Shown: piece by piece, positions 23,181-34,262 of the stretch | Layout: each line of letters starts with the position of its first letter | Position numbering within the stretch: the first letter of the stretch is position 1 | NCBI GenBank assembly: GCA_030847615.1 | Contig: JAUMIR010000004.1 | Coordinates: forward strand, 70,153,001 to 70,217,000 | DNA length: 64,000 nucleotides | Direction of reading: 5' to 3' | Source of the DNA: Gambelia wislizenii | Lineage: Eukaryota > Chordata > Lepidosauria > Squamata > Crotaphytidae | Made by a program: the position numbers and the translations under genes | Notes under the pieces: generated by a model | Databases searched by the model: none | What the model was told of the DNA's origin: nothing | The model's input: the letters and a program-made list of their open reading frames with translations, nothing else

Positions 23181-24371
23181 GCAAATTCAGAAATTAATTC
23201 AGTAATGCTAATAGTTTTAGTGAAAATGCTAAAAGGATTGTTGCTTTAATCATTAATAGCATGCTAATGACATATAATATGTTTACATTTCAATGAACAC
23301 AGTTAAACTTCTCAAAAAGGTCAAAATAACCAAACATTACAAAATTATCCCCTGAAAGTAATGTATTAAAATAATATGAAATGTTAATCACCATTCAACT
23401 TATCAACACTGTTATTGCTGATTTAAATACTCATGTTTGCTGTTGTTAATATAACTAAAGAACTATGGAAACTATGGATGATGCATTAATTTTAACAAAT
23501 TATTTGCTTGTTGTGGCTAGAAAAAGGGTGGGTAGACTTCTGGTTAGCAGGATCTACTTTGTCTTTTTACTAGAAACACAAATTCTTCTAGATGAAACCT
23601 GGTCCAAATCTATACACTTAGAATTAAATAATTTTGGGCCCAGAAATTTTCTTTGAATACTGGGAAATGAACTGAGCTCACAATTCTTCCAGACTTTTGG
23701 CTACTGCAAACTTCTTTTATTTCAGCTTTCTGATGGGAAATAGTCATTTTGTTGTCACTTTAGACAAATGACTGGAAATGGGAGATCCTTGCTGTCAATA
23801 TGGTGCAAATCCCTGCCCCCTGCCGAAGATCTAACAGTGGACCCAGATTTATCCTCTGCCAACCCCAGTGCTCACATTTCCCTCAGAAGGAATATAATAA
23901 TACATGCCAATAATGATCTGACTCAAGGAAGAGGCTTTTTTTCTTTCCAGGCAAATTAAAGATGGCTGCAGGCCCTGCAGAGCCAGAGTCGTTCTAACAG
24001 AGTACAAACGGCTCTGTCATCAAACCGTGATGAATCAAGGCGCAGTGTAATGGAACACCTTAATTTGCTGTAATACATAAAAAAGAAAGTCGTGGGACTT
24101 GTTGTTTTCTTTTCTTCTTAATCATCTAAGATTAGCCATTTTTCAGCCTGGCAGTGATCCAGCAGCAGTTAATTTACTTCCCAGGGAAAGCCCAAGTTAA
24201 GCTTTTTACCGTATTTCACAGTAAATGCCAACAATTGCATTTCTGTGGTTCCTTGAGGTCTCCCCAGTTCTACTGGCTCAGTGCCATTCATGCTTTAAAG
24301 ACGAGCAGGCATGTTAAAGGAAACAAGAATTTGTACTCTTCTGTGTCAGGAGCTTCACACAAGATCACCTT
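23181..24371. other. Unassigned AT-rich DNA
   Basis: No frame or repeat that I can name. Confidence 0.3.
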
Positions 24372-24600
24372 CTCCCTTTTGTGTGTGTATATGCTTTCAA
24401 GTCAACTTATGACAACCCAATGAATTTCATAGGGTTTTCTTAGGCAAGGAATACTCAGAGGTGGTTTTGCTAGTTCCTTCCTCTGATATATAGCCTACAG
24501 CACCTGATATTTGTTGGCAGTCTCCCATCCAAGTATTAAACAGGGCTGACACTGCTTAGTTTCCAAGATCAGATGGGATCTGGTGCCTTTAGGGTATTAG
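24372..24600 (-). mobile_element. 5S rRNA-headed SINE (5S-Sauria type)
   Basis: Tail TTTCAAGTCAACTTATGACA, middle GGTTTTGCTAGTTCCTTCCT and ATAGCCTACAGCACCTG, and reversed 5S-like head TCCCATCCAAGTATTAAACA, GGGCTGACACTGCTTAGTTT, CCAAGATCAGATGGGATCTG. The head corresponds to the 5S rRNA internal control region. Confidence 0.85.
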
Positions 24601-24639
24601 AGACTGTGAAATCAACTGGAAAGGGCCTCTTAGTGCTGC

Positions 24640-25295
24640 CACATGCTTATAAGATCCACTCTGCAGTCATTAAAAACAGGACATTTAGTGTGGTGGCACC
24701 CAACTCTTTCCCTGATGTTAAGCATGCTCTGACAATTCTTGTTTTTAGGCTCACCACCTCTCTAGGCAATTGGTTCCATTGCTGGACCACTCTCACTGTC
24801 AACCTGTTCCTTCTAATGTTCAATTGGAATCTACCCTCCTGTAACTTAAAACCATTAGACCTAGTTCTACACTTTGAGGCAGCAGACAACAAGCCAGCAC
24901 CCTCCTCTTTTTAACAGCCCTTGAGGTATTTAAACAGTGCGATCGTGTCACCCCTCAATCTTCTTTTCACCAACCTGAAAAAGCCCAGCTCCTTCAACCT
25001 CTCCTCATATGTTTTGTTCTCCATACCTCTTATCGTTCTCATTGTCCTTCTCTGAACTTGCTCCAATTTGTGTGTATCTTTCTTAAAATGAGCTGGCCAG
25101 AACTGAACACAGTACTCCAGATGCGGTCTGGCCAGCTCAGAATATAGCGGGACTATTACTTCCGTTGACTTGAAAATTATGCTTCTATTAATGCAGGCTG
25201 ATGGCATTTGCCTTCTTTGCTGCTGCAGCATCACACTGCTAGAACATGTTCAAATTATGATCAACAATAACTCCAAATTCCTTTTCATATGAGCC
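24640..25295 (-). mobile_element. CR1 LINE fragment, degenerate
   Basis: Minus frames encode [38 protein letters not shown] and [20 protein letters not shown] at 25234-24911, and the C-terminal EGRFQLNIRRNRLTVRVVQQ at 24892-24647. More diverged than the CR1 at 18856. Confidence 0.85.
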
Positions 25296-25798
25296 AAGTA
25301 TCCCCCAGTGGGAAATAGTGAAAGTCAGTTTCTGAAATGTTGCATGAGACTGGTTGTGACACATGATCAGAGAAAGAGGGAAACCCAGTATATTTCAAGA
25401 AAGGACTAGATGAATGAGCATGAAAACTTGTGAATATACAGGTATAATTAAAAAAAAAAGAACTGGAATATTTTCAAGCAGCCTGATTGAGCCCTGATCG
25501 AGCCCTTTCACAGTATGTCAATGATGCTGTTCATAGCAAATACATGAGTGTAAAATTTCTCCTTACATATATTCTTCATTCAATTAGAAATGTGGAAAAA
25601 CTAGGCTGTGAGCCATTTGAACAAATTTCACATTAACAGCATGCAAATATGTGTAATTAATGTGCACAAAGTGCAAATTAAGTCCCAGTATTTGAGAATT
25701 CTGCATCCCAGAAAGAAACTTACCTCCCTTTTCCAAGGCCCTAGTGATTCATAGCAGTAATGATACGTTGGGAGACAGAAATGCTTGTCATGTGGCTA
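25296..25798. other. Unassigned DNA
   Basis: No gene or recognisable element. The last three bases (CTA) are a candidate target duplication of the next element. Confidence 0.3.
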
Positions 25799-26184
25799 GG
25801 GAACCGTTTACACAGCAAAATAAATCCTCTAAGAATTTGCAAAGAGTCCTAATAGTTCCCACATCTTTCGGATCAAAGTTGCCGTATTCAGAAGGAGGGG
25901 GGCAAAAACCCCCATAAGTTGCGCAGCATCAGCTTTCGCTATTTTCCCCGACTTTTTGGAGAAGTAGCATGACTTAGCGCACTATCAATTGTGTGAACTA
26001 CCATTTTGCATATGGCAGTGGAAACTACCAGCATTCTTCCCGAAACAGCCACAGCAGAGCTGAGCGGTGATTGGTTGGACTGACCATGGAGGGGTGGACT
26101 TGTAAGAGATGGAGGAGCCTCAAATGAAAAGATCCAGCCAGCCAGCCAGCTTTCCACTTAGCCATAATTACTGTTCCTCTCTCT

Positions 26185-26251
<67 letters not shown>

Positions 26252-26564
26252 GGCAGGGATGGAATCTAGCCTGCTTTCCTTGCCTCTCTTTCTCTGGCTG
26301 GAGCTCAGATGAAGCTAATGGAGCCTCTTTTGGAGCCCTCTTTCCCCCTCATACTGCTGCTCCTCGCTCACTCCCCACCCCCTGCCTGGCTTTAATGACA
26401 GTGATCTGGAGGCCATGCCCCCCACCTTTGTGTGTGTGAACTACAAAGCCGAAAACTCACTGGATCAACCAATATAGTAATAAATCATGTAAAGTATGCA
26501 GTGCTGGTGTGAAAGGATGGTAAGCTGGAATTTCATGCACTTTATTCTGCCGTGTAAATGACCC
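25799..26564 (-). mobile_element. Harbinger-like miniature element with CTA duplication
   Basis: Termini GGGAACCGTTTACACAGCAA and (reverse) GGGTCATTTACACGGCAGAA. Flanks CTA at 25796-25798 and 26565-26567. 766 bp. Contains tgattgg (CCAATCA reversed) at 26068-26074 and a (GA)n run. Orientation is given relative to 9545-10292. Confidence 0.75.
26177..26248. repeat. (CT)n/(GA)n microsatellite
   Basis: A short CT run turns directly into about 60 bp of GA, inside the Harbinger-like element. Source of an artefactual Arg-Glu repeat frame. Confidence 0.95.
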
Positions 26565-27084
26565 CTAGATTTAAAACAGTCAGACCTGGATTAAAGTGTT
26601 GCATTTATTATTTTCTAGCTCTGCCCCATGTCTACATTTTAAATGAATTACGTGCAAATTAGCAGTATTTTTGTCCCCCCCCCCACTCTTGTCCTCAGGT
26701 ATCTTGTGGGTGCATGTCTACATTTGGGTCACAACAGCAAAGCAGTTTGAATTCTAAGGCCCACATTGTTAAGTTGACTCAACATTCAGCAGCCATCCTT
26801 TAAGGATTAAGCATCCTTAATCAGCATTTATATCCCCAGTAATTATCATACTATGTATTTTCATCCCACATGTAGGCAAAGTGACATAGAAATTGTCACT
26901 TCATACTTTTCCAAGCCTGTGGTTATCCCACTCTATGTTCCCACTCTATAATGTGATGCTATCAGGCCTGCAGTTCAAGATGCTAACATTAGTGTTTGTT
27001 TTTAGCTTATCAGCAGCTCTAGCTCTACTAAGCCTTCTGTACATTTATTTATTTGATTAACATTCTGCAATATGACAAACATGT

Positions 27085-27182
27085 TGTAGTGGTTTGAGTG
27101 TTGGACTAGGGACTCTGGGAGACCCAGTCAAATCTTTTGCTAGTTCCTTCCTCTGAAATATAACCTTCAGCACCTGGAGAAT
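27085..27182. mobile_element. Chimeric SINE fragment (Sauria head joined to 5S-Sauria middle)
   Basis: GTTGTAGTGGTTTGAGTGTT with GGACTAGGGACTCTGGGAGA is a plus-strand Sauria tRNA-like head. It runs directly into TTGCTAGTTCCTTCCTCTGA and ATATAACCTTCAGCACCTGG, a minus-strand 5S-Sauria middle. Confidence 0.65.
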
Positions 27183-27258
27183 ACAGTCCTTCAAGTAACA
27201 TGGACCTGAACTGTATAGGGATTTATAAGTCAAAACCAGCACTTTGAACTGTGCCTAT
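27183..27258 (-). mobile_element. L2 fragment (minus strand)
   Basis: The reverse frame gives MLVLTYKSLYSSGPCYLKDC, an L2 C-terminal block. Confidence 0.65.
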
Positions 27259-27385
27259 CACACTACACTGTTATAGTGCTATTATTCCACTTTAACTGTT
27301 CTGGCTGCCTTCTGTGGAATCCTGGGATTTGCAGTTGAGGGAAGGGCATTTAATATTCTTATCCATCCTGGTTTTATCACACTAT
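27259..27385. repeat. hAT-like miniature element fragment
   Basis: TGTTATAGTGCTATTATTCC and CTGTGGAATCCTGGGATTTG match one arm of the palindromic family at 38150-38378. Confidence 0.5.
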
Positions 27386-27611
27386 ACAGTTGTCCCTTCA
27401 CATTCGCTGGGATTTGGTTCCAGGACCCCCGTGAATACCCAAATCCGTGAATACTCAAGTCCCATTATATGCAATGGCATAGCAAAATGGTATCCCTTCT
27501 TTAAGATGGCAAAATCAAGGTTTGCTTTTTGGATTATTATTTTTTAAAGAATATTTTCAAGCCATGAATAATTAAAACCATGAATGCCAAATCCGTGAAT
27601 GTGGAGGGACA
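27386..27611. mobile_element. Tigger-like miniature element, 3' end overrun by RTE-like LINE
   Basis: Starts CAGTTGTCCCTTCACATTCG and GGATTTGGTTCCAGGACCCC. Ends AATCCGTGAATGTGGAGGGA then CA, where the last few bases of the expected inverted terminus are replaced by the RTE-like tail. Confidence 0.75.
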
Positions 27612-28680
27612 CTCTCTGGCTTTTCTTCGCAAAGGAAGATTCAGGAAGGATTCATCCCGCGCTTTCTGCAAGTGCGCTGATGACTAAAAAGGCCAATCCG
27701 AGATAAACAAGTCCGGTTGCAAAAAGCACAGCAGAAGGTCTCCTTGGGTGATGTTTTTGGGTTGTGATTCTTTCTGCGTTGTCGTTTCTCTTCAAGACTT
27801 GTTCGTCGTGAGTTCTCAAATAAGGCTGCAGCATTGTGGATAGTGCGTCTCCATGCCTCCCGATGTGAGGCCAGGGCGGACCACTGTTGGTGATCAATTT
27901 GGCCGCGCCTGAGATGTTGTTTCAGGGAGTCTTTGTATCACTTTTTTGGAGTGCCCCTCATACGCTGACCCGTGGCGAGTTCACCGTAGAGTAGTATTTT
28001 TGGGAGGCGATGGTCCTCCATCCTGGAAACATGCCCTGCCCAGTGCAGCTGTGTTCTCAATAGCATGGCCTCAATGCTGGTGATCCCTGCTTGCTCAAGG
28101 ACAGCAACATTCATCACATAGTCAGTCCAGTGTATATTTAGGATTGTGCGCAGACAGCGCTGATGAAAGCTCTCGAGGAGTCATAGGTGGTGGCGATAGG
28201 TGACCCATGTTTCAGATCCATAAAGGAGGATAGACAGTACGATGGCTCTATACACACTGATTTTTGTGCTTTGCCTCAGGTGTTTATTGCTCCAGACTCT
28301 TTTGTGAAGTCTTCCAAATGCACTATATGCCTTTGCTAATCTGTGATCGATCTCTTTGTCAATCTTGGCGTCTGAGGAGATGATGCTTTCCAGGTAGGTG
28401 AACTGCTGAACGGACTTGAGCACAGATTTGCCGACGGCAATGTGGGGGTGGGGGTGTTCGTCCTGTGGTGCAGGCTGGTAAAGAACTTCTGTTTTCTTCA
28501 GGTTGACTTCTAGCCCAAACAGCTCTGCAGCTGTTGCAAAGCAGGACGTTAGGCGCTGCAGAGCTGCTTCTGTGTGGGCAACAAGGGCAGCATCATCGGT
28601 GAAGAGCAGCTCACGGACTAGATAATTTAGAGTCTCAGTGTGAGCCCTCAGACAGCTTAAGTTAAACAAGCTACCACCAG
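27612..28680 (-). mobile_element. RTE-like LINE, longest copy
   Basis: A non-LTR retrotransposon fragment of about 1.07 kb. The minus frame 28669-28181 carries reverse-transcriptase residues FTDD (28592-28603, in LLFTDDAALVAHTEAALQRL). Further motifs are LFGLEVNLKKTEVLYQPAP, FTYLESIISSDAKIDKEI and VLSILLYGSETWVTYRHHL. The following part encodes the C-terminal region seen intact at 33754-34272 (LRWAGHVSRMEDHRLPKILL). The 3' tail is CT-rich on the plus strand. The endonuclease and the N-terminal half of the polymerase are missing. I place it in the RTE or RTE-X group from general similarity, with the clade uncertain. Confidence 0.82.
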
Positions 28681-28689
28681 TACGGTAAC

Positions 28690-28812
28690 GTGGGACAACT
28701 GTACTGTTATAGCACTATTATTCCACTTTAACTGCTATAGCTGCCTCCTGTGGAAGTCTGGGGTTTGTAGTTTAATGAGGCCTAAGAGCTCTCTGGCTGA
28801 GAACTGCAAAGA
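28690..28812. repeat. hAT-like miniature element fragment
   Basis: TGTTATAGCACTATTATTCC and GTCTGGGGTTTGTAGTTTAA, one arm of the palindromic family at 38150. Confidence 0.5.
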
Positions 28813-30269
28813 GAAACAATTGTAGCCAATGTGCTCAACTATGGCACATGGGGAAAACTAACTGCCAGTCCCTGACATTAGATAGCTTGAGATGCACTGC
28901 TCTGGAGGATACTTTCCTTCACATTAATTATGTGACATGTCAGTTATTTACATACTCACCCCCATCTTTTGCATTCCTCTGCAACCCCAAATTCTAGAAC
29001 CAGAGCCCACATTTATTTTACTTTTTTTCAAATAGCACAACTGTTTTGCCACAAAATGATCATTCTGTCATTGGCTCCCTAGTTATATCAGCTGTCATTT
29101 TGGGGGTAATGGTTGTGGCCACCATTTAGCAGTATGCTGATCTGGAGTTCATTGCGCTTTCTATTTAATATTTTTGTAATGTTCTCAGTGGCGTTGCATC
29201 TTTTTTGCTGTGGGGGCTATGCCTTCAATTTTATTTTACCAGACACAGCACTGATAGCTCTATAGATTCTGGGAGTGGAGAATAAATACAGGCTATGGGA
29301 TTGGTTATTGTTTCAGTTCCAACATGTACAATTTTGTTTTGCAGGGTTATTGGACTGCATGACAGGCCCAGTTGAGCCACTTTCACTTGTCACAAGGATT
29401 TTAGGGAGAGGCCTGTGCTGTCATGGCTTAATGTCCCTTCCGTTCCTGAAGTGCTAGGGGCTTTCATCAGATATTCTGTTCTTGTTTCAGGGTTGCCAGC
29501 AGCCTCCACTGGATTCTCCTCTTCTGTTACAGGGTCACCATGGGGCCCCCTTGTTTTGCTGCCTAATTTTCTGGAGAGCCTTAGGCATCTGCGTGATCTG
29601 CTGCTATTCTTATCCAGGAGCACTGTTTGCTTCCATCTGATATCCTGGTCATGCACAGGGCATTGCCCTTATATGCCGGTTCTGCATAACACGTGAGTCA
29701 TGTGGAAGGTGGAGATGAGATCTACTAGTACATTGGGAGGAGGAAATGGATGACAAAGGCACCGTTGCTGCTTGAAGGAACTGGCTGGACTGGTTGAACA
29801 GTTGTACACCTCAGCTTTGGCCAAATGACAGGGCAAACATGGCCTTAGGTGTCATGGTTTGTCACCAGCTCAGTTGGGGAGCACTGTTGGCTTTCACAAC
29901 ACCAACTCTGTTTGGGGAGCGCTGTTGGCCTCCACCACATGTCCTTGTTGTTCCCATATGTGATATCGACTAGGTTCACTCAGGGGCATGGCTTAACCAT
30001 TTGTGCCCTCCAGGATGTGGGAAAATGTTAGGTCTGTATGGCCTCAATTGTCTTTAATATGGTTTGCCATCATACCTCTTTTGATTTATACTGACAAGGG
30101 TGATCTAAAATTATAGATGTGGCTCAGAGGGGAGTAACTAAGGAGGTTCTCAAAGCCTTGGACAAGTGGCTTGGATGGTTTTTACCTCATCCTGGGATTG
30201 TATAGCAGCAACCAGGATTATATAGGTCAGACAGGGTCCATTGGGTAGATTTGGTAAATTGTATGTACT
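28813..30269. other. Unassigned DNA
   Basis: Frames up to 93 codons on both strands (29390-29696) show no domain I recognise. Confidence 0.3.
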
Positions 30270-30840
30270 GCTGTCAAGCCAGGTATCACCCATCCTATAT
30301 CTGTGCACTTCATTTTTACCAGCCAAGTGTAGCATCCTACATTTCTCCTTGTTGAAATTCATTTTGTTAGTTTGAGCCCAGCTTTCTAATCTTGTTTGGT
30401 GTTATCTGCAAACTTGATAAGGATGCCCTCTACTCTATCACCAAGTCATTGATAAAGATACTAAATAGCACTGGGCCCAGGACACACCCCTGTGGCACCC
30501 CGCTGGTCACTTCTCTCCAGGATAAAGAGGAGCCATTGGTGACTACCCTTTAGGTTCAGTTGGGTTAACCAATTACAAAATCACCCAACAGTTGCATTGT
30601 CTAGGCCACATGTTACTAACTTTTTTGCAAGAATATCGTGGGGGACCTTGTCAAAGGCTTTACTGAAATCAATATATGCTACATCCACAGCATTTCTTTC
30701 ATCTACCAATTTTGTAACTCTGTCAAAAAAAGAGGTAAGATTAGTCTGGCATGACTTATTTTTGAGAAACCCATGTTGCTTTTAGTAATCACGGCATTCC
30801 TTTCTAAGTGCTTACAGACTGTCTGTTTAATTATCTACTC
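30270..30840 (-). mobile_element. CR1 LINE fragment
   Basis: Reverse complement of CR1 polymerase: the frame ending MNFNKEKCRMLHLAGKNEVH then RYRMGDTWL at 30362-30290, preceded by GVPQG-type sequence (plus strand CTGTGGCACCCCGCTGGTCA) and, at 30600-30790, the segment reading AAAGGCTTTACTGAAATCAA. Frameshifts present. Confidence 0.82.
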
Positions 30841-30854
30841 TAGAATTTTTCCTG

Positions 30855-31030
30855 TTATTGATACACACAGATATTGTGTTTTCTAAATAGAAATTTAGTT
30901 TAATTGTGTTTTTACTTTTGAATTAAGAATGTTTTAATTGTATTGTGCTTTCAGAATGTTGTACGCTGCCTTGGATCCCATGTTTGGAGGAAGGCAGAAT
31001 ATAAATAAAAGAAAGAAAGAAGAGTCAAAT
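30855..31030 (+). mobile_element. L2-type 3' UTR remnant
   Basis: GTTGTACGCTGCCTTGGATC and GGAAGGCAGAATATAAATAA with a purine-rich tail: LINE 3' end of the L2 type. Confidence 0.6.
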
Positions 31031-31654
31031 AGGTGGGAAAAGTTATGATACACTGTTTTCTAGTTATAATAAAATATTTATTCTGTATTTCTGACTGGAA
31101 TCAGACCACACCTTTCCCCCTTCAATTACTGCCACTTGTCCTTATTAACCTTACTATCTTGCCCTGTGAATCAGATGGCAATCACTCTTAGGGGGGCTCT
31201 CCTGTGGTATTTTCATGAACCCGTAGCTTCTTGCCATCAGTAAAAAATATGTGGCAAAAAATAGTGATCTTATGAGAATAACTCTGGAAGTGTCTGTGCA
31301 TGGCAATAAATTAATAATTTGTACTACACTGCAAATGTATATGTCCACTTCATGTGGTTTCTCTCTCTCGTTTAATCCCCACAGCAAACCTGTAAGGTCA
31401 CATGGAATATGTCATGACCAAACAGAGAATTGGTCTAGCACTTTTAACGTTTACTCTGTATTGGCTCTCTCAGAAGAGTTGTAACAGTAAAAAATGCTAT
31501 GAAGGTTTAAACAGAGTGGAAGAAAAAAAGCAACAATTAATATACCTGCTTTGCATAATGAAAATGCAAATCAGAGTAATTTTTATACTAAGAATAATTT
31601 GAATACTAGTCAAAATAGATGTCCAGATTTGCACAAGTGGAATATTGCAAGCCT
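31031..31654. other. Unassigned AT-rich DNA
   Basis: No supported gene or repeat. Confidence 0.3.
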
Positions 31655-31785
31655 AATGGCTACATTCTGTGAGTCCTGGGTATTGTAGTTTGCTGGGGCA
31701 CTATAGCTCTCTGGCTGAGAATACTAGATACTCCTCCCTAAGTGGAATCATAGAGCTGTTAACTGCATAGTGTGAAAGGGCCTCA
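31655..31785. repeat. hAT-like miniature element fragment
   Basis: GTGAGTCCTGGGTATTGTAG, TATAGCTCTCTGGCTGAGAA and a terminus TAGTGTGAAAGGGCCTC, one half of the palindromic family. Confidence 0.5.
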
Positions 31786-32383
31786 AGACTATAGCAACCC
31801 AATCATGCAGGCTGAAGCTTTAGTTCTCCCAGATTTACTTGTAAAGTTGAGAGTGGCTTTTAAAAGTACAGTGCACCCAAAACCCAGTTCTTATTTCCAG
31901 CACTACTAAATCTAGGATTCCTGTTTTACCTCCAGTGCAATTCTGTGCCTGTTTACATTCCAGGTTCCACTATGTGCCATGGGACCAAGTATCAAGGAGC
32001 GAGCAGTGTATATGGTTAGACCCACAAAAATCTGCACATTTTTATGGATTATAGAAAGTAGCAGAGAGGTTTGTTATACAAACATTGACCAGAGGAAATG
32101 GAATTGCTTGGTCAAGGCCATACTGCCGAGTACAGACTAATTGCAAGAATTATATTCAAAACACAGACAGAGACATCAACATCTCCTAACACTCCTATTG
32201 GAGTTTTGCCCACTAGGCAAGACATCACTTCTGACTGGCAGTATGGACTTGTCAGCACTGATACAGGAAGAATGAAAGCTGATGTCACATTTTAAGAGTG
32301 GCTGAGGTGGTTTAATAGCATCTTTCATGCCCTCCAAGCTTGCATAGATTTTGGGCAAGTTCTGAGAGGGGGAAATGTAATTT

Positions 32384-32385
<2 letters not shown>

Positions 32386-32416
<31 letters not shown>
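32386..32416. repeat. (GT)n microsatellite
   Basis: Uninterrupted GT run. Confidence 0.95.
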
Positions 32417-32418
<2 letters not shown>

Positions 32419-32541
32419 TATGATTTCCAGTTGAAAAGGAGGAAAACCAATTCTTCTTGATGTTGTTATGGATGCCTATTTGACATTGCCTGTCACTGCC
32501 CTATCCCAGTCCCCAGAACAATTAAAATAATTTTGGAAAGA

Positions 32542-32872
32542 GGAGATTTTCAGACAGGCAAAAATCGTCCCTTGCCGCGCGAGCAGCCTCCCGAAACTGC
32601 TGCGCGGCAAGGGTCTTCTTCGGACGACGCTGTGCCTCTTGCGAAGCCGTCCGTGTCACTTCCGTGAAGCTTGGGACGGCTCCGCGCCATATTTCAATCA
32701 CGGGCAGCCTCCGTGCTTGAAATATGGCGCGGAGCCGTCCCAAGCTTCACGGAAGTGACACGGACGGCTTCGCAAGAGGCACAGCGTCGTCCGAAGAAGA
32801 CCCTTGCCGCGCAGCAGTTTCGGGAGGCTGCTCGCGCGGCAAGGGGCGATTTTTGCCTGTCTGAAAATCTCC
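32542..32872. mobile_element. 331-bp near-perfect GC-rich foldback element
   Basis: Left arm 32542-32697 and right arm 32717-32872 are 156 bp each and reverse complements at 155 of 156 positions (the one difference is in ATCGTCCC versus ATCGCCCC). The 19-bp loop (32698-32716) has a small CACGG/CCGTG stem of its own. Termini GGAGATTTTCAGACAGGC. The flanks repeat AGA (32539-32541 and 32873-32875). Each arm contains a further hairpin, CCCTTGCCGCGC facing GCGCGGCAAGGG. Overlapping frames on the two strands (70-73 codons) are mirror images caused by the palindrome, not genes. Termini and 3-bp duplication place it near the Harbinger-like elements of this window. Confidence 0.9.
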
Positions 32873-33089
32873 AGAAAATATGACCCTTATTTTCTGTTAC
32901 TTTTTTGTTTTCTCTTTCACTTACTCGTCTTTACAGAACTTTACAGAATATTGGGTGTCGAATTAGGACTCGGAAGATCCAAGTTAAAATCCTTATCCAT
33001 ATCACTCTTTGAGTGAGCTTGGGTCAATAATTGTCTCTCAGTGTGGAGCCTGGAAAACCTATCTTTTGGACAAAAAAATTGGCCACTAA

Positions 33090-33712
33090 ACGGTGGATTC
33101 TAGGAGTGATTGCCTAGTGGTATCTGGCCCTATTCAAGCTGTTGGGCACACTCTGGACCTTGTTTTCTATAGCGGGTGGGGTGAGTGTGATTTGGGAGTG
33201 GAGGAACTGCCTATAGTTCCACTGTCACGGACAGAACCTCTGCAGGGGTGGAGGATCTCTCTCCTGGACCATACAGGAGGCTTATGGATATGGATGGATT
33301 CCATCCTGCTTCCTTGGCAGGTGATTCTATTGAAGTTGAAATGGCTAGGGTGGTGGACACAGTCACTCCTGAGTGTCCCCTCTCTCCGAGTGGAGCCAAC
33401 CCAGCCCCCTGGTTTTCCAGGGAGTTGGTGGCAATGAAACAAGTGAGAAAGTGACTAGAGTAATATAGACAGAAAACTCAGAACAGGTCTGATTGAACAT
33501 AAGCTACAACTGATCTGAGGGCCTACTCTGTCATAATACAGACAGCAAAGGCAAATTTCGTCTTTGCTTCCGTTACATCAACAAAGAACCAGCCAGCAGA
33601 GCTATTTTGAACAGTCAGGGGTCTTTTACATACAGGCCCAAGAGAGGAAAACCCTGACCACTCAACAGCATGGCACTTTGCAGATAAAATTGCTTGGATC
33701 TGTTCTGACTTG
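33090..33712 (+). mobile_element. L2 LINE, upstream part, interrupted
   Basis: Encodes, with frame breaks, the L2 region just before the polymerase: HTLDLVFYSGWG, WRISLLDHTGG, then HFADKIA-like CACTTTGCAGATAAAATTGC at 33677. At 33712 it is cut by an RTE-like element and resumes at 34263. Confidence 0.75.
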
Positions 33713-34262
33713 TTATCTCTCTCTCTCTCTGGCTTTTCTTCGCAAACGAAGATTCAGGAAGGACTCATCCCGCGCTTTCTGCAAGCGCACTGATGACTAA
33801 AAAGGCCAATCCGAGATAAACAAGTCCAGTTGCAAAAAGCACAGCAGAAGGTCTCCTTGGGTGATGTTTTTGGGTTGTGATTCTTTCTGCGTTGTCGTTT
33901 CTCTTCAAGACTTGTTTGGCGTGAGTTCTCAAATAAGGCTGCAGCATTGTGGATAGTGCATCTCCATGCCTCCCGATGTGAGGCCAGGGCGGACCACTGT
34001 TGGTGATCAATTTGGCCAAGCCTGAGATGTTGTTTCAGGGAGTCTTTGTATCGCTTTTTTGGAGCGCCCCTCTTACGCTGACCCGTGGCGAGTTCACCGT
34101 AGAGTAGTATTTTTGGGAGGCGATGGTCCTCCATCCTAGAAACGTGCCCTGCCCAGCGCAGCTGTGTTCTCAGTATCATGGCCTCAATGCTGGTGATCCC
34201 TGCTTGCTCAAGGACAGCAACATTCGTCACATAGTCAGTCCAGTGTATATTTAGGATTGTGC
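33713..34262 (-). mobile_element. RTE-like LINE 3' end with open C-terminal frame
   Basis: The minus frame 34272-33754 encodes a 172-codon segment without stops, which includes a few non-element codons at its start: RTILNIHWTDYVTNVAVLEQ, IEAMILRTQLRWAGHVSRME, LATGQRKRGAPKKRYKDSLK, and a C-terminal FCCAFCNWTCLSRIGLFSHQ then CACRKR. The latter is a C-x2-C-x12-H-x3-C arrangement typical of a nucleic-acid binding knuckle. The 3' tail is a GA repeat (CT on the plus strand at 33713-33730). It is inserted in an L2 copy. Confidence 0.85.

Noticed and set aside
24490..24600. Possible 5S rRNA gene
   Set aside because: Only the internal promoter part is similar, it is diverged, and it is fused to a SINE tail.
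26109..26312. Frame with a long Arg-Glu repeat
   Set aside because: Translation of a (GA)n microsatellite inside a Harbinger-like element.
32522..32883. Two similar 70-73-codon frames on opposite strands
   Set aside because: They mirror each other because the sequence is a palindrome. No independent support for a protein.
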